64,000 nucleotides of DNA. It comes from Pseudoalteromonas umbrosa. Lineage in GTDB: Bacteria; Pseudomonadota; Gammaproteobacteria; Enterobacterales; Alteromonadaceae. The position numbers were made by a program, and so were the translations under genes. Positions 25,491 through 33,510 of the stretch are shown piece by piece. Position 1 is the stretch's first letter. Every line of letters starts with the position of its first letter. Location: contig NZ_JASJUU010000023.1 of NCBI RefSeq assembly GCF_030125375.1, positions 40,626 to 104,625 of the forward strand, given 5' to 3'. The notes under the pieces were generated by a model. It had not been told where the DNA came from. It saw nothing but the letters and a program-made list of their open reading frames with translations, and searched no databases.

Positions 25491-26862
25491 GCTTCAAACC
25501 ATATTTATCTAGTCGGCGGTATAATGATGATTTAGTAAGCCCCAGCTTTTGGGCTGCTTGGCTGGTCACACCGCCTTCTTGCGCCATGACCTCCATAATC
25601 ATGCGTTTTTCCATCTGTGCTAATGTGCCTGTGCCTTCAATTAGACTACCCGCCATAATGTCCGCCACTTTTGATTGCTGAGCGAGTCGTAACTGGCAAT
25701 CTTGTAGCGCAATCTGACTCCCTTCACTCATCAGCAAAGCACGCTCCATGACATGACTTAGTTCTCGAATGTTGCCTGGCCAAGGGTATGTTTGCAACGC
25801 ATGAATCACCTTATCATCCATTGGCTTAGTAGCCATGCCATAACGTTTCGCATGTTTGGCCAATAAGTAGGACGCGAGGGGAATAATATCAGCTTGACGC
25901 TCACGCAGTGGCGGCAGTTCAAATACCAAGGTATTCATACGATAAAATAAATCTTGTCTGAACGTCCCTTCTGCAACGTTTTGCGGCAGATCCGCATTGG
26001 TGGCACAAATGAGTCGCACATCACTGCGAACGGTTTTGCTGCTCCCCAACACTTCATACTCGCCCGTTTCTAATACACGTAATAGTTTGGCTTGTAGCGG
26101 CATAGATAGGGTCGCAATCTCATCCATAAAAAGCGTGCCGCCCGAGGCCATGGTAAAGCGCCCAACACGATTTTGCTTTGCGTCTGTAAAAGCACCTTTG
26201 ACATGGCCAAATAACTCGCTTTCAAATAATGACTCTGATAGTGCCCCCATATTGACACTCACTAACGGACCGCCTGCGCGCGCAGAGTGCTGATGCAGCC
26301 ATGACACCAAATGACTTTTCCCCACACCGCTCTCACCGCACAATAAGATAGTGGCATCTGAATGTGCTACGCGCGATAATTTGCGTTCAAGCGTCTGCAT
26401 ACACGTAGATTGCCAAACAAACTCAATATCTGTTTCCGGCTCTGGTTGCAGTGTTTGGTTTAACTGAGTTTGTTGTTTTTTTTGTAAGGCGAGTTGTTGC
26501 TGAATTGAAGCCAGTAATGCGGCATTTTGCCATGGCTTTTCGATAAAATCGCTGGCACCAAGTTGTAGTGCTTTAACTGCCAGTTTAACGCTACCCCACC
26601 CGGTTATACACAACACAGCTGGTGCCCCCTGCTGTGCTTGCAACCAAGTTAAAAAGTCTAAGCCCTCTTGCCCTGAGGTAGTGTCTCTCGCAAAGTTCAT
26701 ATCAAGTAAAATGATATCGAAAGATGTGACACTCAGTAGCTGCTTTGCCGTACTGGGGGAGTCTGCTTCAATGACTTCAAAGCCTTGGTCTTCCAAAAAG
26801 TAAGCGGCGCTCAATCGTACTTCGACATTATCGTCAACAATCAAAATGCGGGGCAAAGGCAT
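25480..26862 (-). CDS. Sigma-54-dependent response regulator, NtrC family
   Basis: 460 residues. The receiver domain (1-120) has the phospho-acceptor aspartate in IILLDMNF. The AAA+ domain (about 148-380) has Walker A GESGVGKS, the sigma-54 contact loop as GAFTDA rather than GAFTGA, and Walker B GTLFMDEIA. A Fis-type helix-turn-helix ends the protein (TSQAAQKLGLTKSSLYRRLDKYG). The loop variant is common in this class and compatible with sigma-54 contact. Best candidate target here is the MacAB-like operon at 14-18.4 kb, which has a sigma-54-like promoter and upstream palindromes; that link is inference. Confidence 0.93.
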   Translation of the reverse strand: MPLPRILIVDDNVEVRLSAAYFLEDQGFEVIEADSPSTAKQLLSVTSFDIILLDMNFARDTTSGQEGLDFLTWLQAQQGAPAVLCITGWGSVKLAVKALQLGASDFIEKPWQNAALLASIQQQLALQKKQQTQLNQTLQPEPETDIEFVWQSTCMQTLERKLSRVAHSDATILLCGESGVGKSHLVSWLHQHSARAGGPLVSVNMGALSESLFESELFGHVKGAFTDAKQNRVGRFTMASGGTLFMDEIATLSMPLQAKLLRVLETGEYEVLGSSKTVRSDVRLICATNADLPQNVAEGTFRQDLFYRMNTLVFELPPLRERQADIIPLASYLLAKHAKRYGMATKPMDDKVIHALQTYPWPGNIRELSHVMERALLMSEGSQIALQDCQLRLAQQSKVADIMAGSLIEGTGTLAQMEKRMIMEVMAQEGGVTSQAAQKLGLTKSSLYRRLDKYGLKHAE

Positions 26863-26922
26863 GGGTGTATCCTAACAGTATTTTTCCGTTAGGATACGAT
26901 AAATCAAGGCAGGAGGAAAAGC

Positions 26923-27774
26923 TTAACGCCAGCAGACTGTGGTCACAAGCGTGTGGCTTTGACCAGGCTCAACCGTAACAGTGTCTTCAAGTACATTAGC
27001 CGCTTCTAAACACAGCATGCCCAAGTATTCTTCATTTTGAAAATTACTCAAACGCTTTGACTTTTCTATCCACGGATTCCAAAGCACACATGATGTCGAG
27101 TTTTCACGCCCAACTTCAATTACACCTTCTGGAGTATGGATACATTGCACTGGCGCAGCCTGGGTATAAACCATGTCTGTTTCACGCGCAAAACCCACTT
27201 TATCTGACTGCTCGAATGGCCCTTCGCCAAACTCAATATATTTTGCACCTTGCAGGCCATCAACCGTGGTGTTTTTAATATCCGAAGTTGGGAAATAAGT
27301 GTGTAATGCTTGTGTCAGTGAAAAAGGCGTCTGTCCTAGGTTGGTATTGGTCAGTCTGACTTCTAACTGCTCACCTAAAATAAACTCCACTTCCAATTTA
27401 GACTCATGTGGCCAAAATTGTCTGTCTACTTGCATCATCGGCAATGACAACGAAATACGCACAGCGTCTGAGGTTTCAGTTACCTGCTCTGCACGCCAAA
27501 CTATTTTGCGCGCGAAGCCATGAGCAGGCCAGTCCGCGTTGTCATGCACACCAAACCACGGCCAGCAAATCGGGATCCCACCACGCACAGATTTACCTTC
27601 TTGATAATCTTCGTCCGCCGAGACCCACATAAGGTCGTTTTTGCCTGTTGGGATAAACTCTGTAATTTGCGCACCTTGCAAAAAAATTTTCGCCTGACAC
27701 AGGGGACTTTTCACATCAAAATACTCTAGTCCAGTGTCGGTTCTTGCTAATTTTACTGAGTTGGAAAATTCCAT
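26923..27774 (-). CDS. yeaD: D-hexose-6-phosphate mutarotase (YeaD family)
   Basis: 283 residues of the aldose 1-epimerase superfamily. YeaD-type enzymes interconvert alpha and beta anomers of glucose 6-phosphate and similar sugars in the cytoplasm. The active-site histidine motifs WPAHGFAR and LTQALHTYF and the late glutamate in GMLCLEAANV are present, as is the ISGGIPICWPWFG-like RGGIPICWPWFG. Length matches the family (about 290). It is a single gene with AAAGGTGGAGC before the ATG. Confident family call; the exact sugar is uncertain. Confidence 0.9.
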   Translation of the reverse strand: MEFSNSVKLARTDTGLEYFDVKSPLCQAKIFLQGAQITEFIPTGKNDLMWVSADEDYQEGKSVRGGIPICWPWFGVHDNADWPAHGFARKIVWRAEQVTETSDAVRISLSLPMMQVDRQFWPHESKLEVEFILGEQLEVRLTNTNLGQTPFSLTQALHTYFPTSDIKNTTVDGLQGAKYIEFGEGPFEQSDKVGFARETDMVYTQAAPVQCIHTPEGVIEVGRENSTSCVLWNPWIEKSKRLSNFQNEEYLGMLCLEAANVLEDTVTVEPGQSHTLVTTVCWR

Positions 27775-27906
27775 GCTCCACCTTTCATTTTAATTCAACT
27801 GTCCTTACATTACCGAGCCACCAGCACAGAGTAAACCGGATTTACCCACTATGAATGATCTTCAACAATTTTGTACAAAATAACAGCGCCTTAGGTCTAA
27901 TTCAGA

Positions 27907-29865
27907 CTAAACTTTAAACTTACCAACCAGCTCCGTCAGCTGTTTCGACAACCCCGTCATTTTGTCTCCATTGTCACAGGTATCGCTCGCGATGATAGAA
28001 ACACTGTCTGCCGCATTTTTTATTTCTACTACATTGCGATTAATGTCTTCAGCAACGTGCTGCTGCTCTTCTGCCGCAGTGGCTATTTGCGTATTTAGAT
28101 CACTGATATTTTGAATCGACTGCGTGATTTCAATAAACTGGTTCTGCGCGGAGTGAGTGAGCTCGACTGTTTTTTCTGTTCTTTCCAAGCTGTTGGTCAT
28201 ATCTGTAGAGACGCCTTCTGTCATCTTACGCAATTTGTCTAATTGAGATGCGATTTCTTCCGTCGACTCCGAAGTACGCTGAGACAAAGCACGCACTTCA
28301 TCTGCAACCACAGCAAACCCGCGTCCGTGCTCTCCAGCTCGGGCAGCTTCAATTGCCGCATTCAACGCCAATAAATTAGTCTGCTCAGCAATACCGCGTA
28401 TTACACTTAAAATTGACATGATGTTTTCACTTTCGCTGTCGAGCTTAGTGATATCTGACGTAGCTCGATTGATAACACCAGACAGTTCAGCAACACTGTC
28501 CACCGTCTCTGTGATCACTGTTTGACCCAGCTCCGAGGCATGCTGGGTTTGGGTCGCAAGTTCTGCGGCATTCGCACAGCTGGATGCCACTTCATTCGCA
28601 GTAGCGGCCATTTCATTGATGGCCGTTGCCGCCATCTCTAACGATTGCTGCTGCGCACTGGTAGAGCCTGTCAATTCATCCGCCTGCCCTGCCGTAGTCA
28701 GCGCCGTTTGATTCACCTGTTGCGCACAATGATTGATCTGCTGCACCAGCTGCGCTATCAAATTTAAGAATTGATTAAAGCTCTCTGCGAGTTTACCCGT
28801 TTCGTCTTTGGTGGTGACCTCCAACCGCTTAGTCAAATCACCACCGCCTTGAGAAATAGCGGTCAAACCATCACTTACATTGACAATTGGACCAGACAGT
28901 AAGTTAGCGATATACGTCGCCATGGCCACAAAAATAGCCACTAAGATACCACTGATGATCAACACTGTGAGCTTCATTTGATTGGCTTTGCTCATGACCT
29001 CTTGCTGCTCAACAAACGCGATAAATTTCCAGCCAAGCGTCTTGGATGTGTAGATGTTAGAGAAAAATTCCACACCATCTATAGTGATCTCAAACAACCC
29101 ATCTGGGCTGCGGTTCAGCTCTGTGTACAAGCCATTTTCAACGTCATCAATATGTTTAAACGTGTACTCTGGGTGCTTGGCATTAACCAAAATGGTGCCG
29201 CTGTCCTCCTCCAGCATCAAATAGCCTGTTTCACCTAAACGAATATTCTTGATGATATCTGTCAGCCCTTTAAGCGACACGTCCATGCCTTGCACACCCA
29301 CAAATTCACCGCCTGATTTTACCGCTTTAGCAGTGGAAATAATTGCCGTATCATCTGGCTCCCAGTAATACGCATCGGTTAAACCTGTCTGACCATTCTT
29401 TTCCTTACCGGTTGTATACCAAGGACGCACGCGCGGATCATACCTTGCACTCACCTGACCTTTTGGCCACTGAATATAGCCGCCTTCTGGATTACCAAAA
29501 TAAATATAAGAAATACCTGGGTGGGATGTACCAAATTGCTGATACAACTCAAACATGCGCTGTTCAACCTCAGTACCAGAGTCCGGTGTCATTTGCTCGG
29601 CCGTGTTATTGTCTTTGTAAATTGATACCTGACTGCGCCCGTTAAGCACATCTGGGTGATTGGCCAAATAGGTTACGTTCTTTGCTACCTCATCGAAAAA
29701 CATACTGATACCATTGTCGATTTGCTGCGCCTCTCGGCTGCTCATTTCAACAAATTTATCTACCGCGAGCTGTCTTGTTTGAGTAATGATAATGACTGCA
29801 ATGATCAATAAAGGCACCACAATGGCGGCGATGAATGCAAGGCGTAATTTTTGTGAAATTGTCAT
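27907..29865 (-). CDS. Methyl-accepting chemotaxis protein with dCache sensor
   Basis: 652 residues from ATG 29865, preceded by AGGAAG. TM1 (about 9-30), a double-Cache periplasmic domain (about 35-280; WYTTGKEKNGQTGLTDAYYWEPDD is split across the membrane-distal module), TM2 (about 285-308), HAMP, then the long signalling hairpin with the invariant tip EQTNLLALNAAIEAARAGE. dCache domains often bind amino acids, and DVSLKGLTD resembles that ligand-binding region. The C terminus FKV lacks a CheR-binding pentapeptide. It is divergent from the first porin gene. Ligand unknown. Confidence 0.92.
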   Translation of the reverse strand: MTISQKLRLAFIAAIVVPLLIIAVIIITQTRQLAVDKFVEMSSREAQQIDNGISMFFDEVAKNVTYLANHPDVLNGRSQVSIYKDNNTAEQMTPDSGTEVEQRMFELYQQFGTSHPGISYIYFGNPEGGYIQWPKGQVSARYDPRVRPWYTTGKEKNGQTGLTDAYYWEPDDTAIISTAKAVKSGGEFVGVQGMDVSLKGLTDIIKNIRLGETGYLMLEEDSGTILVNAKHPEYTFKHIDDVENGLYTELNRSPDGLFEITIDGVEFFSNIYTSKTLGWKFIAFVEQQEVMSKANQMKLTVLIISGILVAIFVAMATYIANLLSGPIVNVSDGLTAISQGGGDLTKRLEVTTKDETGKLAESFNQFLNLIAQLVQQINHCAQQVNQTALTTAGQADELTGSTSAQQQSLEMAATAINEMAATANEVASSCANAAELATQTQHASELGQTVITETVDSVAELSGVINRATSDITKLDSESENIMSILSVIRGIAEQTNLLALNAAIEAARAGEHGRGFAVVADEVRALSQRTSESTEEIASQLDKLRKMTEGVSTDMTNSLERTEKTVELTHSAQNQFIEITQSIQNISDLNTQIATAAEEQQHVAEDINRNVVEIKNAADSVSIIASDTCDNGDKMTGLSKQLTELVGKFKV

Positions 29866-30027
29866 AGCGAAACTTCCTGTGGGCATTCAAAAAATATAGT
29901 TCTAGATCTTCAACTATTCAAAAAGATTGAAAAAAATTCTGGCATCAACCCTGTTTTGTTAATGGCAAGTCAGAAATACTCAGCTAACCTTTATGACAGA
30001 TACGCCTGCTTTTAAGGATATGCCCCA

Positions 30028-31266
30028 ATGCCACTCACAGAATGTAAATACCTTGGCACCGCCCTAATTTTTTTAACTTTGTCGTCACCCACTGTTGCCA
30101 ATGACTCTGAGCTTGCAGAGTTAAAACAGCAACTGCAAAAATTGCAGCAAAAAATAGAAAAACTGGAAGCTGAGCAAAAACGCAAGCCGAAAGTCACTAA
30201 ACCGGTTCCTAGTATTAAAGTCGGAGGGGCAGTTAGAACCACACTCAGCCACACATCCTATGATGATGATAATAAAAATCGCGGTGGGGATTTTGAGCTG
30301 GATGTATTCAGGCTAAATTTTTCGGGCAATATCGGCGGCTTTGGTTTAAATGCTGAATGGCGTTACTTTGATTATATGACCGCCGTGAAGTATGCCTACT
30401 TATATTACGATTTTGCCAAAGACTGGCAAGCACAAGTTGGCATGACCAAAGTACCATTTGGCAATTGGCCATATAATTCTCACAGCTGGTTTTTCGGCAC
30501 AACTTATTATGTGGGTTTAGAAGATGACCATGACATGGGTATCTTGTTCAAACGTAAACTGGCAGACAATTGGCAGCTCGATTTGGGCTTTTTCAAAAAT
30601 GATGAGTTAGGCGGCGTAGATGGATATGTTGAATCGCGCAGCGATCGCTACTCCTATGACATCGTCGGCGCACGCCCTGTAGCAGAAGGTATTTATGATG
30701 ACCCAACGCAACCGCTTGGCGAATACAATACCTTCGCAGGTCGCTACGGCTATCATTTTAAGCATAAAGGCGGCACAACGGAGTTCGGTGTCTCCGGTTT
30801 AATGGGCAATTTACATAACGGCATAGAAAAAGCGGGCGAGTACCAAGCATGGGCTGTGCATGTGAATGCCAATATTGGCAAATGGAATCTTCAACTACAA
30901 CATGGTGAATATGACTATGACGTAGCAGGCATAGATAGAATTGCGGTGGGTGCCTATGCATTCTATGACTCAATCGCCGCAGAAGCGACCATGTCTAATT
31001 TCAATGTCGCTTATAACATGAAGGTCAAATTGGGGCCCATCAATGCACTGCAATTCTATAATGACTTTGGCATCATCTACGATAAATCAGACCAAAGTCA
31101 TGATACGTGGATGAACGTAACAGGGGTGTCTATGTCCGCAGGCGCGTTTTTCTCTTACTTAGACTTTGTGAATGCCAAAAACCAGCCCTTCGTAGGTGGC
31201 TCTATCGCTGGGGACAGCGATGATACACAGAGACGCTTTAACTTGAATTTTGGTTATTACTTTTAG
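30028..31266 (+). CDS. Outer-membrane porin, copy 1 of tandem pair
   Basis: 412 residues. A signal peptide (ending TVAND) is followed by a short Leu/Gln/Glu-rich coiled coil (about 27-55, SELAELKQQLQKLQQKIEKL) and a barrel ending FNLNFGYYF, with the terminal aromatic typical of outer-membrane proteins. The coiled coil suggests trimerisation or peptidoglycan contact, as in OprP/OprO-like porins. The neighbouring gene is a clear paralogue. The solute is unknown; acidic loops (SYDDDNKNRGGDFELD) face outward by inference. It is divergent from the chemoreceptor, with 160 bp between. Confidence 0.85.
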   Translation: MPLTECKYLGTALIFLTLSSPTVANDSELAELKQQLQKLQQKIEKLEAEQKRKPKVTKPVPSIKVGGAVRTTLSHTSYDDDNKNRGGDFELDVFRLNFSGNIGGFGLNAEWRYFDYMTAVKYAYLYYDFAKDWQAQVGMTKVPFGNWPYNSHSWFFGTTYYVGLEDDHDMGILFKRKLADNWQLDLGFFKNDELGGVDGYVESRSDRYSYDIVGARPVAEGIYDDPTQPLGEYNTFAGRYGYHFKHKGGTTEFGVSGLMGNLHNGIEKAGEYQAWAVHVNANIGKWNLQLQHGEYDYDVAGIDRIAVGAYAFYDSIAAEATMSNFNVAYNMKVKLGPINALQFYNDFGIIYDKSDQSHDTWMNVTGVSMSAGAFFSYLDFVNAKNQPFVGGSIAGDSDDTQRRFNLNFGYYF

Positions 31267-31626
31267 GCTTCTCCCTTAGTGATGGCCAAATAATCCTATT
31301 TGGCCGAAAAAAGTAATAAAAGCGGAATTTTTTTATAGAAAAAAGTATGTCTTAAACACTGTTGACCATTTATTTACAGAAAAGAGCATAAGCAACTGAT
31401 TAAGAATAATAAAATTGTAAATGACGCAAAAAAAACAAGTTGTGCTAGCTGACTTTTACATAACAAAATTTAAGCAAACCTCTGACAAAAACCAATCCTT
31501 TTCACCGCAGCGATACAATCCAATTACAAACCATAAAAAATTGCAATTTTCCCTAATTTGCACACATAAATATTGTGCGTTAGTCTTGCGCCTTTGTTAA
31601 TTTTCACCCCTTGGATATTCTAATTA
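31267..31626. other. Spacer between tandem porin genes
   Basis: About 360 AT-rich bases. It begins with a perfect 9-bp inverted repeat GGCCAAATA-ATCC-TATTTGGCC (31284-31305) after the first porin stop; there is no T run, so it may be a terminator or mRNA-stabilising hairpin. The rest presumably holds the promoter of the second porin, indicating separate control of the two paralogues. No other gene is seen. Confidence 0.55.
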
Positions 31627-32868
31627 ATGTCAAGAAGTACTGGACAGGCTTTGGCCTTAAGTGGCGCGCTTTTAGCCGCTGCACCACATGCATTTTCAGC
31701 CGATAATGAGCTTAATGAATTGAAACAACAGCTCGAACAATTAGAGCAAAAAATTCAACAATTAGAAGCTAATCAAACTGCTGAAAACACGGTTGAAGCG
31801 GATGCAGAATCAGGCATAAAAGTGGGTGGTGCGATACGCGTAAACTACTCGACAAATTCATACGATGAAGATACTAAAAACCGAGGTGGTGACTTAGATT
31901 TTGACGTATTTCGCTTTAACTTTTCAGGTGAAGTGGCTGACATTGGCTTAAATGCGGAAATTCGCTTTTTCGACTATATGACTGCGGTTAAATACGCTTA
32001 CCTAGATTATGACATCACATCACAATGGCAAGCGCAGTTAGGTTTAACGCAAGTGCCTTTTGGCAACGACCCATATAACTCACACAGCTTTTTCATGAGT
32101 CCAAATTATTATCTTGGTCTGGAAGACGACTACGACATGGGTTTGGTGATGCGAAGACAAGTGGCAGATAACTGGCAGCTAGATCTGGGCTTTTTCAAAA
32201 ATGACGAGCTCGGTGGTGTCGACGGTTATGTGGAAGACCGTAAAGATAGATATTCCATCGACATCGTAGGTGTTCGTGCCAATGACGAAGGCATTTATGA
32301 TGAACCGACAGCTAAGCTTGGCGAGCACAACACCTTTGTTGCACGTTACGCATATCATGTAGATCACACTGCTGGGTCAACTGCGATTGGTGTATCAGCG
32401 CTATCAGGTGGTCTTCACGATGGTCAATACAGTGCCGGTGATTACCATGCTTGGGCGTTCCATATTAACAGTAATATTGGCAACTGGAACCTGCAATTCC
32501 AACACAGTCAATACGACTATCAAATCGACGCGAGTCAACGCATTGCTATCGCAGCCAATGCCACTTATGACACCATGCCAACAGAAGCGACATCAACAAG
32601 CGCAAACATTGCCTACAACATGTCAGTAAACTACGGCCCAATCACGCACCTGCAGCTGTACAATGATTTTGGCACCATTTATAACAAATCGGATGATTCT
32701 GCTAATTCGTGGATGAACGTCACGGGCGTGGCCGTCACAGCGGGCCCTATCTTTTCATACATTGATTTAGTGCACGCAAAGAACCAACCTTTTGTTGGTG
32801 GCACGCTATCAGGACAAAGTGATGACGTAGAGCGACGCTTTAATATTAACATCGGTTACTACTTCTAA
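31627..32868 (+). CDS. Outer-membrane porin, copy 2 of tandem pair
   Basis: 413 residues, paralogous to the preceding gene: both share LGFFKNDELGGVDGYVE, the MTAVKYAYL strand and the KNQPFVGG strand near the end, and finish with NIGYYF or a close variant. A signal peptide (ending AFSAD) leads into a coiled coil ELNELKQQLEQLEQKIQQL. Differences cluster in probable loops (residues SPNYYLGLEDD and downstream), which could change selectivity. Its 5' region is much longer than an operon gap, suggesting an own promoter and differential expression. Family call is firm; substrate is not. Confidence 0.86.
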   Translation: MSRSTGQALALSGALLAAAPHAFSADNELNELKQQLEQLEQKIQQLEANQTAENTVEADAESGIKVGGAIRVNYSTNSYDEDTKNRGGDLDFDVFRFNFSGEVADIGLNAEIRFFDYMTAVKYAYLDYDITSQWQAQLGLTQVPFGNDPYNSHSFFMSPNYYLGLEDDYDMGLVMRRQVADNWQLDLGFFKNDELGGVDGYVEDRKDRYSIDIVGVRANDEGIYDEPTAKLGEHNTFVARYAYHVDHTAGSTAIGVSALSGGLHDGQYSAGDYHAWAFHINSNIGNWNLQFQHSQYDYQIDASQRIAIAANATYDTMPTEATSTSANIAYNMSVNYGPITHLQLYNDFGTIYNKSDDSANSWMNVTGVAVTAGPIFSYIDLVHAKNQPFVGGTLSGQSDDVERRFNINIGYYF

Positions 32869-32879
32869 TTTTTCTCCAA

Positions 32880-32912
32880 AGACCATGAAAATACACACTA
32901 TTTTCATGGTCT
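32880..32912. terminator. Long perfect hairpin after the second porin
   Basis: AGACCATGAAAATA, loop CACAC, TATTTTCATGGTCT: a perfect 14-bp stem 11 bp after the porin stop. It lacks a following T run, so it may act as a terminator or protect the 3' end of an abundant porin mRNA. Confidence 0.6.
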
Positions 32913-33078
32913 CTCCAGACAAATTCTCCCCTTATTTTGCATAATTTACTGCATTTTTCGTCTATAATGGAAAAGCATCTGCTGTTAAAATACCGCCTGT
33001 GCACTGACATGTAATTACCAATCAAACTTGCGTAGTAGTGAATTAAGCGACACTTGCAAAAAGGAGAAACAGCACATT

Positions 33079-33468
33079 ATGAAAAAGCTTTTTAATCGCT
33101 GTTTCTGGCTTCATGCTGCTGGGATCATTTTTGTCGGCCTTGGTTTTATTGGTATGGCACTGCCCGTGATGCCCACCACCATTTTTTTTATTCTGGCACT
33201 GGCGTGCTTCTCTCGCTCTTCACCCAAATTCGAACACTGGCTGCTTACCCATCCAAAATTTGGCCCGTCGCTAGTTGCTTGGCGAGAGTATCAAGTGGTT
33301 CCCCCAAAAGGAAAGTGGGGCGCGGGGATAGGCATGTTAATTGGATACATTATTTTATGTTTTAGCACCGCTCCATGGTATGTACTGGTGTTAGTCGCGG
33401 TGATTGAAATTGTGGTACTGGCTTATGTACTCACTCGCCCTTCTCACCCTCCTGCGAGCGCAAACTAA
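33079..33468 (+). CDS. ybaN: YbaN/DUF454 family inner-membrane protein
   Basis: 129 residues from ATG 33079 with AAGGAG upstream; the frame extends further 5' without support. Three or four membrane helices include the family hallmark LGFIGMALPVMPTTIFFILALACFSRSS split over two segments, with the PVMPTTPF-like motif typical of DUF454. The soluble middle HWLLTHPKFGPSLVAW is also conserved in the family. Molecular role is unknown; in some organisms relatives sit near heme or iron genes, and here the convergent neighbour is a TonB-dependent receptor. Confidence 0.85.
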   Translation: MKKLFNRCFWLHAAGIIFVGLGFIGMALPVMPTTIFFILALACFSRSSPKFEHWLLTHPKFGPSLVAWREYQVVPPKGKWGAGIGMLIGYIILCFSTAPWYVLVLVAVIEIVVLAYVLTRPSHPPASAN

Positions 33469-33479
33469 CACAGTCAGAT

Positions 33480-33502
33480 CAGGCTTACCTAAAGTAAGCC
33501 TG
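33480..33502. terminator. Hairpin between ybaN and the TonB receptor
   Basis: AGGCTTAC and GTAAGCCT pair around CTAAA between two convergent stop codons. No T run follows on either strand, so this is a possible bidirectional terminator only. Confidence 0.5.
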
Positions 33503-33510
33503 CTATTCAT

